64,000 bases of DNA from Phyllobacteriaceae bacterium (GTDB lineage Bacteria; Pseudomonadota; Alphaproteobacteria; Rhizobiales; Rhizobiaceae), in contig PAPF01000042.1 of assembly GCA_002708825.1 (NCBI GenBank), positions 1-64,000 of the forward strand, in the 5' to 3' direction. Both the position numbers and the translations under genes were made by a program. The notes under the pieces were generated by a model. The model saw only the letters and a list, made by a program, of their open reading frames with translations, searched no databases and was not told the DNA's origin. Below, piece by piece: positions 63,722 to 64,000 of this stretch (positions are counted from its first letter, which is position 1; each line of letters begins with the position of its first letter).

Positions 63722-64000
63722 ATGGAAGGCCTCAAGCGAACACTCCTCACGGAGCTTGCCCGCCAGAATTCCGTTCTGGAAGTGGTCATGGCATGCGTGG
63801 CGCAGGGGATCGCCTTGTATGACAGGAAACTCGACCTCGTCCTGCACAACGAAAAATACCTGTCGCTCTACGACGTTCCGCAGGAAGCCTCGCTGGTGGG
63901 TACGAACAAGCTCGACATGCTGACCATGCGCGCCGACCGCGGCATCTACAGCGAGGAGCGATTCAGGCAGTACCTCACCCATATCCGCGAGATGCTTTCA
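63722..64000 (+). CDS. PAS-domain signalling protein, 3' end outside window
   Basis: 93 residues visible from ATG 63722 (GGGGGA upstream), open to the right edge. The segment MACVAQGIALYDRKLDLVLH followed by NEKYLSLYDVP is the start of a PAS domain of the kind found in sensor kinases and diguanylate cyclases of alphaproteobacteria. The output domain lies outside the window. Its separation from flhB by a 270-bp region suggests its own promoter. Confidence 0.75.
   Translation, partial: MEGLKRTLLTELARQNSVLEVVMACVAQGIALYDRKLDLVLHNEKYLSLYDVPQEASLVGTNKLDMLTMRADRGIYSEERFRQYLTHIREMLS

Overview
The window looks like a chromosomal segment of a GC-rich alphaproteobacterium, most likely of the order Hyphomicrobiales (Rhizobiales). 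The best evidence is the flagellar region. One arm carries motA-fliM-fliN-fliG-flhB; the divergent arm runs from a DUF1217 gene through flgF-fliI-orf-flgB-flgC-fliE-flgG-flgA-flgI-motE-flgH-fliL to fliP. Both motE and the DUF1217 gene are typical of rhizobial flagellar clusters.

Layout. 1-9539 (minus) is the 5' part of a giant secreted repeat adhesin (at least 3179 codons, no stop in the window). It has an LEPRVLLDAA motif, a DUF4347 domain, calcium-binding thrombospondin-type-3 blocks and cadherin/VCBS-like modules. 9862-20636 is a mixed metabolic block: nitronate monooxygenase, an orphan CoxM-like FAD subunit, tRNA-Thr(CGT), a Tat-type sulfide:quinone oxidoreductase with a small membrane partner, a DUF924 protein, fadD, pgi with a HAD phosphatase, CoxG and a PaaG-like enoyl-CoA hydratase/isomerase.

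20741-32129 (minus) is a four-gene surface operon, the most interesting part of the window. It encodes a large TSP3/DUF11 protein, a short DUF11 protein, a DUF11/SdrD-B protein with an OmpA-like end, and a large outer-membrane beta-barrel. The first two proteins stop inside a DUF11 domain, lacking its last strands. The second and third start, right after their signal peptides, with a segment that looks like exactly those missing strands. I propose subunits that join head to tail by donor-strand complementation (tip, middle, base, outer-membrane barrel). A Crp/Fnr-type regulator is divergently transcribed.

33027-42310 holds a cytochrome P450-membrane-DyP peroxidase fusion of about 1400 residues, an adenylate cyclase with TPR repeats, a MaoC-type dehydratase, an EamA transporter and a class I fructose-bisphosphate aldolase. 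42535-49040 is tamB-tamA. 49236-63451 is the flagellar region. From 63722 a PAS-domain protein runs off the right edge.

Two pairs of distant genes share upstream motifs. pgi and the aldolase share a 20-bp near-identical palindromic element with a central CG, as expected for a LacI-type regulator of central carbon metabolism. The nitronate monooxygenase gene and fadD share an element reading TTTACG..AA.GTAAGTT, as expected for a LiuR-like regulator of acyl-CoA metabolism. All starts were chosen by eye from ribosome binding sites and domain boundaries; no database search was possible.
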